This document shows positions 27,514 through 35,370 of a stretch of 64,000 nucleotides of DNA, piece after piece. Positions within the stretch are counted from its first letter, which is position 1, and each line of letters opens with the position of its first letter. Both the position numbers and the translations under genes were made by a program. The notes under the pieces were generated by a model. That model saw only the letters and a program-made list of their open reading frames with translations. It was not told the DNA's origin and did not search any database. The DNA is from CBDDHT01 sp965227905 (GTDB taxonomy: Bacteria > Pseudomonadota > Alphaproteobacteria > Rhizobiales > Methyloligellaceae): NCBI GenBank assembly GCA_965227905.1, contig OZ245780.1, positions 2,046,001-2,110,000 on the forward strand, in the 5' to 3' direction.

Positions 27514-28152
27514 TTAAGAATAGCTCGGCTGTTGCTTGCGCGCCTGACGCTTCTCGGTTGCCCGCTGTTTCTTTTCCGATTCGATCTGTGGACGGTAGTA
27601 TTTCTCATCGAGTTCCCGGCCCCATTCGCTCAAGCTCCGGCCTTCGATCTCCTCAAAGCTCTCATCAATGAATTTCCGGGCGCCGACATGCGTAATGCTG
27701 AGTTGTTTGGCCAGTTGCACCGCCTCATGATTGAGGGCACGGTAAAAGGTGATCTTGTCGCCGGTTTCAACCATGCGCCCGGCTTCAACGCCTGCTCGGT
27801 AGGCCTTCTGACGTTCCTGCTCGGCAGGATTATTCTCCCGGTCAAATAGCGCCGCCTCACGTTCCAGGAATTCTTCGCGCATTGCATTCATGGTCAGGCC
27901 GGTTCTGAGTTTAAAGAGTTCGCGGATCGTGTTGCCGGACTTGACCGCATCAAACCGTTCGGTGCGCGCAAGGGCGTTTGCATAGTCATTCAAGGGATCC
28001 ACAAAAGACCCGGTTTCCTCGATCCGGCGTTCGATGATCCCGGTCACCGCAATGAAGTCATTGAACTGCCGGTCGGTCAGGAGCCGTCCTGAAAAACTCA
28101 TTCTGGCTTCTGCGACCCGTTTAGCTTCTTCGGGGGTAAACATGTTTTCCAT
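27514..28152 (-). CDS. Hypothetical helical protein of the island
   Basis: 212 residues, highly charged, mostly helical, ending in a basic tail (KKQRATEKRQARKQQ). Ribosome site ggagaagac before the start. No membrane segment. Lies in the same transcript as the neighbours, 11 bases before the next gene. Function not recognised. Confidence 0.65.
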   Translation of the reverse strand: MENMFTPEEAKRVAEARMSFSGRLLTDRQFNDFIAVTGIIERRIEETGSFVDPLNDYANALARTERFDAVKSGNTIRELFKLRTGLTMNAMREEFLEREAALFDRENNPAEQERQKAYRAGVEAGRMVETGDKITFYRALNHEAVQLAKQLSITHVGARKFIDESFEEIEGRSLSEWGRELDEKYYRPQIESEKKQRATEKRQARKQQPSYS

Positions 28153-28168
28153 TGTCTTCTCCTAACAA

Positions 28169-28657
28169 TTATTCAGACATAGTGGGTTTGTGGCGGCGCT
28201 CTATTCGTTGACGCCGTTCCTGGCTGCGCCGCTCGGAAGATTTCTTGAAAGCGTCCGCGTAGTTTTCTCGTTGGGCGCATTTTTCTATGAAGGCACGGCT
28301 TTCTTTCAGTTCGTTCTTATCCAGCCGTGCCATTGTTTGTTCATGCTGAAACCGGACAAGACGCTGCGCGTTTTGGGTGAGCTTTCGCGAATTGAACTGG
28401 TCGATCCCAAAGAACCGCGGCTTCAATTCTGGCTTCGCCGATCCAGCTTTTCTGAGCAGCATTTGATAGGCGACATCGGCGCGCATTTTGTATTCGGCGC
28501 GGTAAAGCCGTTCGGTGTCATCGCGTTGGTGATCGTATTTCTCGCGAATTGACAGAAAGTCATGAAGCGCGCGGTCTTTGAGAGTCTCTGCGCCGCTGCG
28601 GCGCAGTTTTCGCAATTCTAGCTCACGCTGAATTGCATCGAGATTGCTCTCCTTCAT
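28169..28657 (-). CDS. Hypothetical basic helical protein
   Basis: 162 residues from MKESNLDAIQRELELRKLRR with ribosome site gaggataac; a more distal start lacks one. Strongly basic, Arg-rich C-terminus (RRSQERRQRIERRHK), predicted coiled coil. May bind nucleic acid. No family recognised. Confidence 0.6.
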   Translation of the reverse strand: MKESNLDAIQRELELRKLRRSGAETLKDRALHDFLSIREKYDHQRDDTERLYRAEYKMRADVAYQMLLRKAGSAKPELKPRFFGIDQFNSRKLTQNAQRLVRFQHEQTMARLDKNELKESRAFIEKCAQRENYADAFKKSSERRSQERRQRIERRHKPTMSE

Positions 28658-28671
28658 GGTGTTATCCTCGG

Positions 28672-28920
28672 CTATGTGTCGGAGCTTTTCTTGAACATGA
28701 TCCAGTCGCACTCACCGCGCGCCGGATGGTTGACCGTGAAGCGCCCATACGGTCCCCAGAACGTGCAGGACAGGTAGTGTCGCTGCGCAAGCGGGTCATG
28801 GCCCTGGCCTTCATTCAGCCAGGTGTATTGCCACCGAAAATGCGGAAGCCCGAAGGCGATGTAGACAAGGCAAAGCGCTATCGGCACGATGGCCCAGATC
28901 GTGAAGCGCAGGCGGGTCAT
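28672..28920 (-). CDS. Small membrane protein next to the coupling-protein genes
   Basis: 82 residues with one N-terminal hydrophobic helix (FTIWAIVPIALCLVYIAFGL) and a periplasmic Cys-containing tail. Start overlaps the stop of the preceding gene (ATGA) and uses ggaggcagatc as ribosome site, so it is translationally coupled to the coupling-protein fragment. Role unknown. Confidence 0.65.
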   Translation of the reverse strand: MTRLRFTIWAIVPIALCLVYIAFGLPHFRWQYTWLNEGQGHDPLAQRHYLSCTFWGPYGRFTVNHPARGECDWIMFKKSSDT

Positions 28921-29957
28921 GATCTGCCTCCCGCGCGCACAAGAAGCTCGACCTTCGGATCTGGCGCCAATATATCGGCGTGAAACGGGCTCGGCTCAAC
29001 CCAATGGCACGTCGGCGCAACTTGATTCTGATAGAGTTTTCGGCACACCAGCCATCCGTATCCTCTGATGTAAATCACCTGATATGCCGGATCTAGATTG
29101 ATAAGCTCTTCCGGCGTCATGATTGGCTGCTTGCCGGTATTAAGCGAACGCACAACTTCAAGCCGCTGCGGGTTGATGTTCACGGAGCGCTGAATGCTGA
29201 TCTCTTCGCCCATCAGCTTTGAGACGCGCTGAGCGTCGGCATCGTTGAAAGACAGAAACTGCTTTACGGCGCAGTTGTCGTAAAGGATGGACGCTTCTTT
29301 GCGGCCGTACTGTTTTTCGATATCGGCAAAACTCTGCGCGATATAATCGCTGGCGACTTTATAGCTGCGCTGGATCGTAATCGCCTCTATCGCCTCTTTC
29401 TGAGGCGAGTTGCACATCTCGTCGATGATGTTGTGCAACCGACCGCTACGCCCTGAAAATTGCGCAGCCAGAAACGATTGCTGGTGAAGCGCGTACTGCA
29501 CCCCGACGCGCTGAGCATGGACCTGTGGCTGGACAAAGCACATGACCCAGCCGCCGCGGATGAGTTCATCATGTGTATGGTTCGCGTCCGCGCCCGCCAA
29601 GTTAAGTACGGACCCTGCCTCATATGGACTCAATGCCGTAATAGCTGCCGTATGGTGTTTGAAATAATCCTCCGGATTCTCGTCTTCCATCTGAATTGAA
29701 GCCCGCGCACGGGCACGCAGCGCAGGGCTGCCTTCTTCCGAGGCTGCTTCCCGAGCAGATCGCCAGGTGAAAGGGTCGCTCATCAGATCGCAAAGCCCTC
29801 CTGGTGTCAGGCGGTCCGGTTTGAATTCACCCAGGAATTGCATGCCCAAATGAAGGTCTCGCCGTGGACGTTCGCGAAAATGAAAATTGCGACCGCCATC
29901 ATCCACCTCAGGAATGTGCGCGTGCGTGGCTGTTTCAATTGAAAAGTTGACGCTCAT
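28917..29957 (-). CDS. Coupling protein (VirD4/TraG-like), C-terminal half with Walker B
   Basis: 346 residues. The stretch LHNIIDEMCNSPQKEAIEAI followed by TIQRSYKVASDYIAQSFADI has the position and shape of the Walker B and following helix in VirD4/TraG, and NCAVKQFLSFNDADAQRVSK matches the conserved block NCGVRQFFGAND of TraG-type proteins. It lacks any Walker A. That motif is in the preceding gene, which overlaps this one by four bases (ATGA). Together they would make one T4CP ATPase, which brings the relaxosome to a transfer channel. The split is direct from sequence; the shared function is inference. Confidence 0.8.
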   Translation of the reverse strand: MSVNFSIETATHAHIPEVDDGGRNFHFRERPRRDLHLGMQFLGEFKPDRLTPGGLCDLMSDPFTWRSAREAASEEGSPALRARARASIQMEDENPEDYFKHHTAAITALSPYEAGSVLNLAGADANHTHDELIRGGWVMCFVQPQVHAQRVGVQYALHQQSFLAAQFSGRSGRLHNIIDEMCNSPQKEAIEAITIQRSYKVASDYIAQSFADIEKQYGRKEASILYDNCAVKQFLSFNDADAQRVSKLMGEEISIQRSVNINPQRLEVVRSLNTGKQPIMTPEELINLDPAYQVIYIRGYGWLVCRKLYQNQVAPTCHWVEPSPFHADILAPDPKVELLVRAGGRS

Positions 29958-30301
29958 TTCGTGTCCTTAAGCGCAACCAGGATTGAGCCATACGGGTTGA
30001 GCCTGATCCGGTCAGGATTGTCGAAACCGAAGACCCCGAAATCATCGATGCAGCCAAACGGGCGTCCCGTTCTGCGCGCAATGCCTTTGAGCTGCGCGTA
30101 GCACTCACCGTCTTTCGGATCATTCAGCAAAACGGCAATGTCCGGATAGCCGAACAAAGCCTGCGCCGTCGGCATGACGACAGACGTCGTTTTTGCAGCG
30201 CCAGTCGCACCGATAATTAGACGAGACAAATCGGGATAAGGGTTCACCACGAGCCGGTCATCATCCATAATCCCCATCGGCAAAATCAGTTTAGCTGACA
30301 T
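29954..30301 (-). CDS. Coupling protein (VirD4/TraG-like), Walker A half
   Basis: 115 residues. Walker A GATGAAKTTS at residues 31-40, then VLLNDPKDGECYAQLKGIAR and DRIRLNPYGS, which follow the order of VirD4/TraG (P-loop, DPKGE, FNP). There is no membrane segment and no Walker B. It overlaps the membrane gene upstream by 11 bases and the C-terminal half downstream by four, so all three are probably translated in fixed ratio. Confidence 0.82.
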   Translation of the reverse strand: MSAKLILPMGIMDDDRLVVNPYPDLSRLIIGATGAAKTTSVVMPTAQALFGYPDIAVLLNDPKDGECYAQLKGIARRTGRPFGCIDDFGVFGFDNPDRIRLNPYGSILVALKDTK

Positions 30302-30611
30302 CCCGGATGACTCCTTTTCTCGTCATGAAATCTTCTTGAGCGAGCGCAGCTGTCTTGACCGGATGGCCAAGCTTTTCGAATTCACGCTGATCGCGTTCGA
30401 ATTTGCGGATCTGCCGGATTAACAGCAGCGCTTGCAGGATGAGGGCGAGAGCTGCAGCGCCGCACATGATGCTGAGGGGATAAAAGGTCCACCAGTAAGC
30501 GCTGGTCGGCCATAGCAAGTACGCCATTGCGCCGGCGATACAGGCTCCTGCGAATTTCGCATTCACCGAAGCGATGTGCCTGCGCGGTGTTGCAACCACG
30601 AATCCGGTCAT
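30291..30611 (-). CDS. Membrane protein, probable anchor of the split coupling protein
   Basis: 106 residues with two hydrophobic helices (about residues 20-34 and 42-65) and a basic cytoplasmic tail, the topology of the N-terminal anchor of VirD4-type proteins. Start overlaps the previous gene (ATGA) with ribosome site ggagagaaatc. Sequence alone is too variable to prove homology; gene order makes the case. Confidence 0.65.
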   Translation of the reverse strand: MTGFVVATPRRHIASVNAKFAGACIAGAMAYLLWPTSAYWWTFYPLSIMCGAAALALILQALLLIRQIRKFERDQREFEKLGHPVKTAALAQEDFMTRKGVIRDVS

Positions 30612-30799
30612 GATTTCTCTCCGTTGCGATCGCCGCTATCAGGAGGCGTACCGACGGTTTCTTTTTTTTTATCGATGGGGATGAGGATTTCGCGCATGTA
30701 CAGGCTGCCATCCTCTTCTTCACACGCGATGATGATCCGATTGACTTTCCGCGCCGTGCCTTTGCTCTGGTCGCGAGGAGTTGTCGAATTGCTAGCCAT
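30608..30799 (-). CDS. Small hypothetical protein
   Basis: 63 residues. VNRIIIACEEEDGSLYMREI, then LIPIDKKK, gives a strand-rich core. Start at MASNSTT with ribosome site ggagttttgc. Couples into the anchor gene by a 4-base overlap. No family recognised. Confidence 0.6.
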   Translation of the reverse strand: MASNSTTPRDQSKGTARKVNRIIIACEEEDGSLYMREILIPIDKKKETVGTPPDSGDRNGEKS

Positions 30800-30846
30800 T
30801 GCAAAACTCCGTGGTTGGCTTGCTTCTTTCGAACGCCGAACCCTGA

Positions 30847-31545
30847 CTACTGAAACTCTGCATATGCTGTGAAAGAGGCCGCACCAGCTTTCTTGAAGAA
30901 CGCTGTCCATTGAGCGCGCAGCAGCGGGAACCACCGGCTATCCGTGCCAAGTTCGGCGGTCTGTTGACCAAGCCCGCGCATCTCAACCGCGCAGCCTTTC
31001 AAGATCATTCCGCTTGGCGATGGCAGGCTTACCCGACTAGCCAGAAGGTCATCACCCTTAATCTGGCTTGACCATTCAATACCGTCCGAGAAGAGCACAA
31101 TGCGCGTCGGCGTCATTTCACAGTTCAGCGACGGTGCAATGGCTTCGATAAACCCGATGATGTTGGTTCGGCTTTGAACCTGGATTTCACCACGTCCGAC
31201 CCGCCCCGGCAGCGAACGCACCATTGCCCCCAATGTCCCAGCAACGCGGCGTGGACGCGCGCGGGCCTTTCTTCCGATTTCAACCTCAATATCGATGAGC
31301 CGTGTGGCCACGCCGGCAAGCCCGAAGGACAGCACTTTCACGCGGTCACCCGGCTTGAGTTGTTCCACCAATCGCTGGACTGTGTTTCCTGCAGACCGCG
31401 CGACAGCCGCATTGATAAAGAGCGGATAGGAATCCGAGTTATCCAGGCCCGTCACAATCAGTTTGCCGCTGGCACTGTTCACCGGCACCGGGTTCGCAGT
31501 TACAAGCGCGGCCATTGCCGCGCCGCACATCAGAAACATTCGCAT
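30847..31545 (-). CDS. Secreted von Willebrand factor A-like protein
   Basis: 232 residues with a signal peptide (MRMFLMCGAAMAALVTANPV) and a VWA-like core: GLDNSDSYPLFI in the place of the DxSxS site, a helix AGNTVQRLVEQLKPGDRV, and TRIVLFSDGIEWSS as the later strand. The metal site appears altered (DNSDS in the first strand). Likely periplasmic and part of the island's transfer or surface functions. The domain call rests on fold pattern. Confidence 0.6.
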   Translation of the reverse strand: MRMFLMCGAAMAALVTANPVPVNSASGKLIVTGLDNSDSYPLFINAAVARSAGNTVQRLVEQLKPGDRVKVLSFGLAGVATRLIDIEVEIGRKARARPRRVAGTLGAMVRSLPGRVGRGEIQVQSRTNIIGFIEAIAPSLNCEMTPTRIVLFSDGIEWSSQIKGDDLLASRVSLPSPSGMILKGCAVEMRGLGQQTAELGTDSRWFPLLRAQWTAFFKKAGAASFTAYAEFQ

Positions 31546-31547
31546 GA

Positions 31548-31862
31548 CTATTCGTTCTCCTCCTTAGGCGGCGCGGCATCCAATTCTTTCAAAATGGCGT
31601 AGGGTGTCGTTGCCTGGCGGATGTCGGCAATCTGCTCCCGACCGGTAGCGCGCGTTTTAATGTGTGCAGGGATAGCGGCCTTACGGACAAACACGTCAGA
31701 CATAAACCCCTCGCGTTCATCAAAGGCGCGAAGCGCACGGCTCATGCGGTGAAGAGCATCGGAAATCGCTGCCGATACAATCCTTGAAAATTTGTACTCG
31801 GGATCGCCCGGCAGCTTTTTCTGCAACACACGCGCCCGGGCATCGGCTTTGCGTATATTCAA
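31548..31862 (-). CDS. Hypothetical protein with TTG start, in frame with the preceding gene
   Basis: 104 residues, helical (FSRIVSAAISDALHRMSRAL), no ATG available. The reading frame is open back to the stop of the preceding membrane gene (TAA 31935-31937) and in the same frame as it, with 24 sense codons between. Either it starts at TTG 31862 or another rare start, or it was once the C-terminal domain of the membrane protein. Confidence 0.5.
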   Translation of the reverse strand: MNIRKADARARVLQKKLPGDPEYKFSRIVSAAISDALHRMSRALRAFDEREGFMSDVFVRKAAIPAHIKTRATGREQIADIRQATTPYAILKELDAAPPKEENE

Positions 31863-31934
31863 AAAGTGCGCTTCGGCTTCTCCAAACAGCTGCCCCAGTT
31901 CCGGTGCACGCCGCGTTGCATTGGAAAAGAACTC

Positions 31935-32534
31935 TTAGCGGACCTCGATCTTTTGCATCAGCCGATGGCAGGCATAGACCGTTACAAATAAAATGAGCGT
32001 CATGCCTGCGAAGAAAATCATCGGCGACAGGCTGGAAAACAGTGCACGAAACACCGCAAAGCCAAGCGAGCTGTCTCCGCCATCAAGCCCGATGCTCTCG
32101 TTGCCAATAGTGCCCTGGATATTGCCGCCTGTGTCTTGCGCGCCAATGCCTTCACTTGCATCTAGGTAGACCAGCGACACCATGGCTGCGATGCCAAACA
32201 AGAAGACAAAGACACCGACGCCTGCCAGACGGCGCAGACGGTATTCAATGCTCTGGCCTTCGCTCTCGCTAATAAGCAAGTGAATGACGATGACGGCGAC
32301 AGGGACGCTGAGTGCCAAGAATGCCGGACCCAGACTGACATCGCCAAGCGTCGGGTCCAGATAGCTGAACATGATGTGCGCGATCTTGTAATCGATCCCC
32401 AGCAGCACGACGACGAGCAAGCTGAGTGCAAGAAACTCAACGCGCGCCCGGCGCAGGCGTTTTTGCTCAAGGTTCGCCTGATGCACAACATCCCGCAAAA
32501 TACGCATGGCGTCCGGCAAATCAGTGGGTGTCAT
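31935..32534 (-). CDS. Four-helix membrane protein of the island
   Basis: 199 residues from MTPTDLPDAMRIL, with ribosome site ggaggtgacg. Four hydrophobic segments (about residues 35-55, 67-85, 100-120, 165-190) and a Gly/Ser-rich external loop (GGNIQGTIGNESIGLDGG). The layout suggests a channel- or scaffold-like membrane protein. No family recognised. Confidence 0.65.
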   Translation of the reverse strand: MTPTDLPDAMRILRDVVHQANLEQKRLRRARVEFLALSLLVVVLLGIDYKIAHIMFSYLDPTLGDVSLGPAFLALSVPVAVIVIHLLISESEGQSIEYRLRRLAGVGVFVFLFGIAAMVSLVYLDASEGIGAQDTGGNIQGTIGNESIGLDGGDSSLGFAVFRALFSSLSPMIFFAGMTLILFVTVYACHRLMQKIEVR

Positions 32535-32868
32535 CGTCACCTCCATCAATGAAGTAGCCCGTCTCCAGGGGCGAACGGCGCAGCGCTTTTTCAAAAAGAT
32601 CGGGGGCAATCTCGATCATCCGCTCAACCTTCGAGCGGAAGAGCGCCAGCGTCTCCTCGATCGACAGGTGCTCTTCCGTCAATGGCTCAAGAAGCGCTTC
32701 CACATAGTGATCGAAGCAATTCTCGTATTGCGCGGCATCTGGAGCTTCCCAGCTCTCTTCAACCGCGCGCACAAGAGCTTGGAGATAGGCCGGTGCGTCG
32801 TTTGAAGCGCGTTTGAGCCGGGCAGGGGGCGCCAAAACCGGCACTGTTTTTTTGGGAATGAGCAGCAT
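32521..32868 (-). CDS. Hypothetical acidic protein
   Basis: 115 residues, helical, acidic C-terminus (GYFIDGGDDDTH). Overlaps the membrane gene by 14 bases, so translational coupling is likely. No family recognised. Confidence 0.6.
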   Translation of the reverse strand: MLLIPKKTVPVLAPPARLKRASNDAPAYLQALVRAVEESWEAPDAAQYENCFDHYVEALLEPLTEEHLSIEETLALFRSKVERMIEIAPDLFEKALRRSPLETGYFIDGGDDDTH

Positions 32869-32888
32869 GAGATGTGGCTCCTATATGG

Positions 32889-33176
32889 TCAGCTTTTGCT
32901 GGAGACGGGTGGAATGGGGGGAAGTAAAGTGGACCAGCTCTCGAGCTGATCGATGCGCTGATTGATCGCTGTGCTGTTCGGCTGACGTGCTGTCTCGGCG
33001 GCATCCAGCTTTGCTGCGATCGCATGAGGGCAAGTCTTGCAATAGGCGAAGCGAAGGCGGCGCGCGCGCTCCTCCACGAGTTCGCGGCCGCAGCAGGAAG
33101 AAAGCGGCGAGGTTCTTGCGGCACCGGCCTTCGCGGTTGAGCCTTCTTGACTTGGTGATTTAGTCGGTTTCCACAT
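32889..33176 (-). CDS. Hypothetical Cys-containing small protein, first gene of the minus-strand island run
   Basis: 95 residues from MWKPTKS; ggaggaacg lies upstream. Contains CC near residue 28 and CKTC near 47, a possible zinc site, followed by a helical tail. It is the farthest upstream gene of the run 33176-26582, so the promoter should lie between it and the divergent gene at 33399. Confidence 0.5.
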   Translation of the reverse strand: MWKPTKSPSQEGSTAKAGAARTSPLSSCCGRELVEERARRLRFAYCKTCPHAIAAKLDAAETARQPNSTAINQRIDQLESWSTLLPPIPPVSSKS

Positions 33177-33398
33177 GGGGCAGTCGTTCCTCCGCAGGTT
33201 CGTGAACACATCGAGCCGGCGGCTGCATGACGCGACCGGATCCGATCACAACAATGTTGGGGGTCGATGCTGCATCGCCGAGAAGGCTCAGCGCGCAAAG
33301 CCGCTCAATAAGCGCTCAATACCGCGTATCAGGCGGTGGATTACTGCAATGCGGTGGAATATCTTGGGACTTAACTCTGTCTCACAAACGGTAGCGTC

Positions 33399-34487
33399 AT
33401 GCCCAAACTCGACCTAATCTCCCGCGACGACCAAGTGATAAAAACGGAAGCGATCATAACGGATGCTTATCGGTTTCACGTTTGGCGGACGATCTGGGAA
33501 GACAGCATTGTCTTGGGAATGGGATATCGTTCCTATCACTCCCACATACTCGAAACGTTGAACCGAGCTACAGTTAACGGAACGAGTTTCCTCAACCCCA
33601 AGGGTCAACCACTTCGTTTAGATGCTTTGGAACGTGATGACTTGAAAGGCTTTCTCGGCAAAAAGAACCCCAACGCAATTGGCCCCGGCGTACGCATTAG
33701 GCCGCCTAAATTCTGGGTTCTTGACGCATTCGTCAGGATCGAACATCCCAACTGCGCTCTCTTTCTAGATCAAGAAGCACTTAAGCGATCACTCTTGACT
33801 TCCGCTCGAGCTTACTTTCAGCGCCCCGATGCGGAATCCACCTATCTTCACCATACAGCCAAATACATCAAAGGAATCTATGTCCCGACAATGCGTAAAG
33901 CGTTTTTGAAAAATCTGCTTGAGATTAAGGAGTTCAAATTAGAGTACTTGACGATACCAGTATACTACATATATTTTGAAAATAATTTTTTAAATTATGG
34001 AATAACGCCAAATTATTTCTATTTTGAAAAAGTCATGTATCCGGTTAATTTGCACATGATGGGCGAGGGTGAGCATAACGGAGACGGTTTCTATTACGAT
34101 TTAGATAATTATTTTGCTCTCAAGAAAAAATACGCATTTGGTGAAGATAGGGGGACAAATATTTGTGCTGGTTTTGGGATTTTCTCCTCAGATAGTAAGC
34201 TGCATGGCGTGACAGCTGACTTGATTGGTAAACATACTGTCCGGCACAATCCATTTTTCTCACACCTCAATTTCCGCTCAATAATAGACCGAACATTTTT
34301 GGAAATAGAGGAGGCTGTACCTATTTATTCATCAATATTTTCTTCGGAAAACAAATTTGTATCCTTTGATAGAAATATGATGTACTTTAGATTTGAGAAG
34401 AAAGGTCAGATTTCTCGAATATATTCTGAGGAGTTTGAGGAAAAAATTGTTGATTATTTTATAAAGACTCTGGGGGAAAGTATCTGA
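33399..34487 (+). CDS. Hypothetical cargo protein, AT-rich C-terminal half
   Basis: 362 residues with no recognised motif. Aromatic-rich segments (YLTIPVYYIYFENNFLNYGI and DGFYYDLDNYFALKKKYAFG) suggest a globular beta-rich fold. GC falls sharply after about 33950, so the gene may be recombinant or recently acquired. It overlaps the start of the ankyrin-like gene by one base (TGATG). A large unknown protein followed by a small ankyrin-type partner fits an effector-immunity arrangement, but this is inference. Confidence 0.65.
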   Translation: MPKLDLISRDDQVIKTEAIITDAYRFHVWRTIWEDSIVLGMGYRSYHSHILETLNRATVNGTSFLNPKGQPLRLDALERDDLKGFLGKKNPNAIGPGVRIRPPKFWVLDAFVRIEHPNCALFLDQEALKRSLLTSARAYFQRPDAESTYLHHTAKYIKGIYVPTMRKAFLKNLLEIKEFKLEYLTIPVYYIYFENNFLNYGITPNYFYFEKVMYPVNLHMMGEGEHNGDGFYYDLDNYFALKKKYAFGEDRGTNICAGFGIFSSDSKLHGVTADLIGKHTVRHNPFFSHLNFRSIIDRTFLEIEEAVPIYSSIFSSENKFVSFDRNMMYFRFEKKGQISRIYSEEFEEKIVDYFIKTLGESI

Positions 34488-34858
34488 TGGCCATCCCAGC
34501 ATACCGAATTGTGACGCGTGACCGAATAACAATAAACCGTGGAGATAATGACATTATTGAATGTGCGTTCAATAATGATTTCGGTGGTGTCGATGCGGAG
34601 TTGGCGAAAGACCCTCATCTGATCAACGCACAGCGAACTGAAAGCGGTATCACGCCACTGATGGCTGCTGCTGGAACAGGGCTGTCTGCTATGGTCGATC
34701 ACTTGATCAACAAGGAGGGCATCGACTTCTATTGCTGGGATCATTTCGGAAATGATGCCTTGGATCATGGACGGCGCTTTCCGCAGATCGTTTCTCAAAT
34801 GACAAAAGCAATGTACCCTGACGTGAAGTGGCAGGAGCCGGAATTTAAGCCGCTCTGA
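34487..34858 (+). CDS. Small ankyrin-repeat-like protein
   Basis: 123 residues. HLINAQRTESGITPLMAAAG with TGLSAMVDHLINKEGIDFYC is one clear ankyrin repeat, with a degenerate one after it (DHFGNDALDHG). Likely a binding partner of the gene upstream, to which it is coupled by a one-base overlap. Confidence 0.65.
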   Translation: MAIPAYRIVTRDRITINRGDNDIIECAFNNDFGGVDAELAKDPHLINAQRTESGITPLMAAAGTGLSAMVDHLINKEGIDFYCWDHFGNDALDHGRRFPQIVSQMTKAMYPDVKWQEPEFKPL

Positions 34859-35370
34859 TTTATACTTAAACTCTAGTCGGATTACACTGGCCGTCCGGGC
34901 GGGCTCTATTGCGCTAGCCTCTTCGTCGGCAAGCTCCACCGAACCAGCATGGCTGTTTCGGCCCATGCGGGTAACGATCCCTGACAGGTGAAGATGGTGG
35001 CGGCAGGGATGCCGCCGCTTGTTGTCCGTCATGCCGGGCAGGCCCGGCATGGAACCCTTCTACCAGCTTACACCGCCGCAGGCCGCCTGATCCAATAGCC
35101 GCAGTCCTCCGGCCCGCTCCATTCCCCGTCTGCGCTGCGCTCCGCCGGGTCCCGTGTTGTCGGACCATGCCGCTTGCAAGCAAGCGATGCGACTTTGGGG
35201 CGCCTGGCTTGCGGTATCGCGTCCGGTATTTGGTCGCCGCCGTCGTGCCTCCGGCGGCGGCTTTTTTATGTCTGGGATTTGGACGCTCGCCGCTGGGCAA
35301 GGGTTCATGCGCGGGGTTTTCCCAAAGGGAAGCTTCGCGGGTGTGCAACCTTTGACCAAGCGAGGTTTTA
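34859..35370. other. Structured non-coding region upstream of ardC
   Basis: 512 bases with no supported gene but many stems: gcggcagggatgccgc near 35010, a perfect 9-bp stem at 35030-35038/35043-35051 (catgccggg-cagg-cccggcatg), and a terminator-like hairpin at 35235-35267. The region precedes the antirestriction gene. In plasmid leader regions similar folded DNA can act as single-strand promoter or origin; here this is a guess. Confidence 0.5.
35235..35267 (+). terminator. Terminator-like GC hairpin followed by T-run
   Basis: cgccgccg and its complement cggcggcg around a 9-base loop, then gcttttttat. It lies 100 bases before ardC and could end a short leader transcript or attenuate ardC expression. 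Confidence 0.6.

Noticed and set aside
32759..33298. Minus-strand frame of 179 codons
   Set aside because: Overlaps two better-supported genes of the operon and is rich in Arg, Pro, Ser and Cys with no motif, so it is an out-of-frame by-product.
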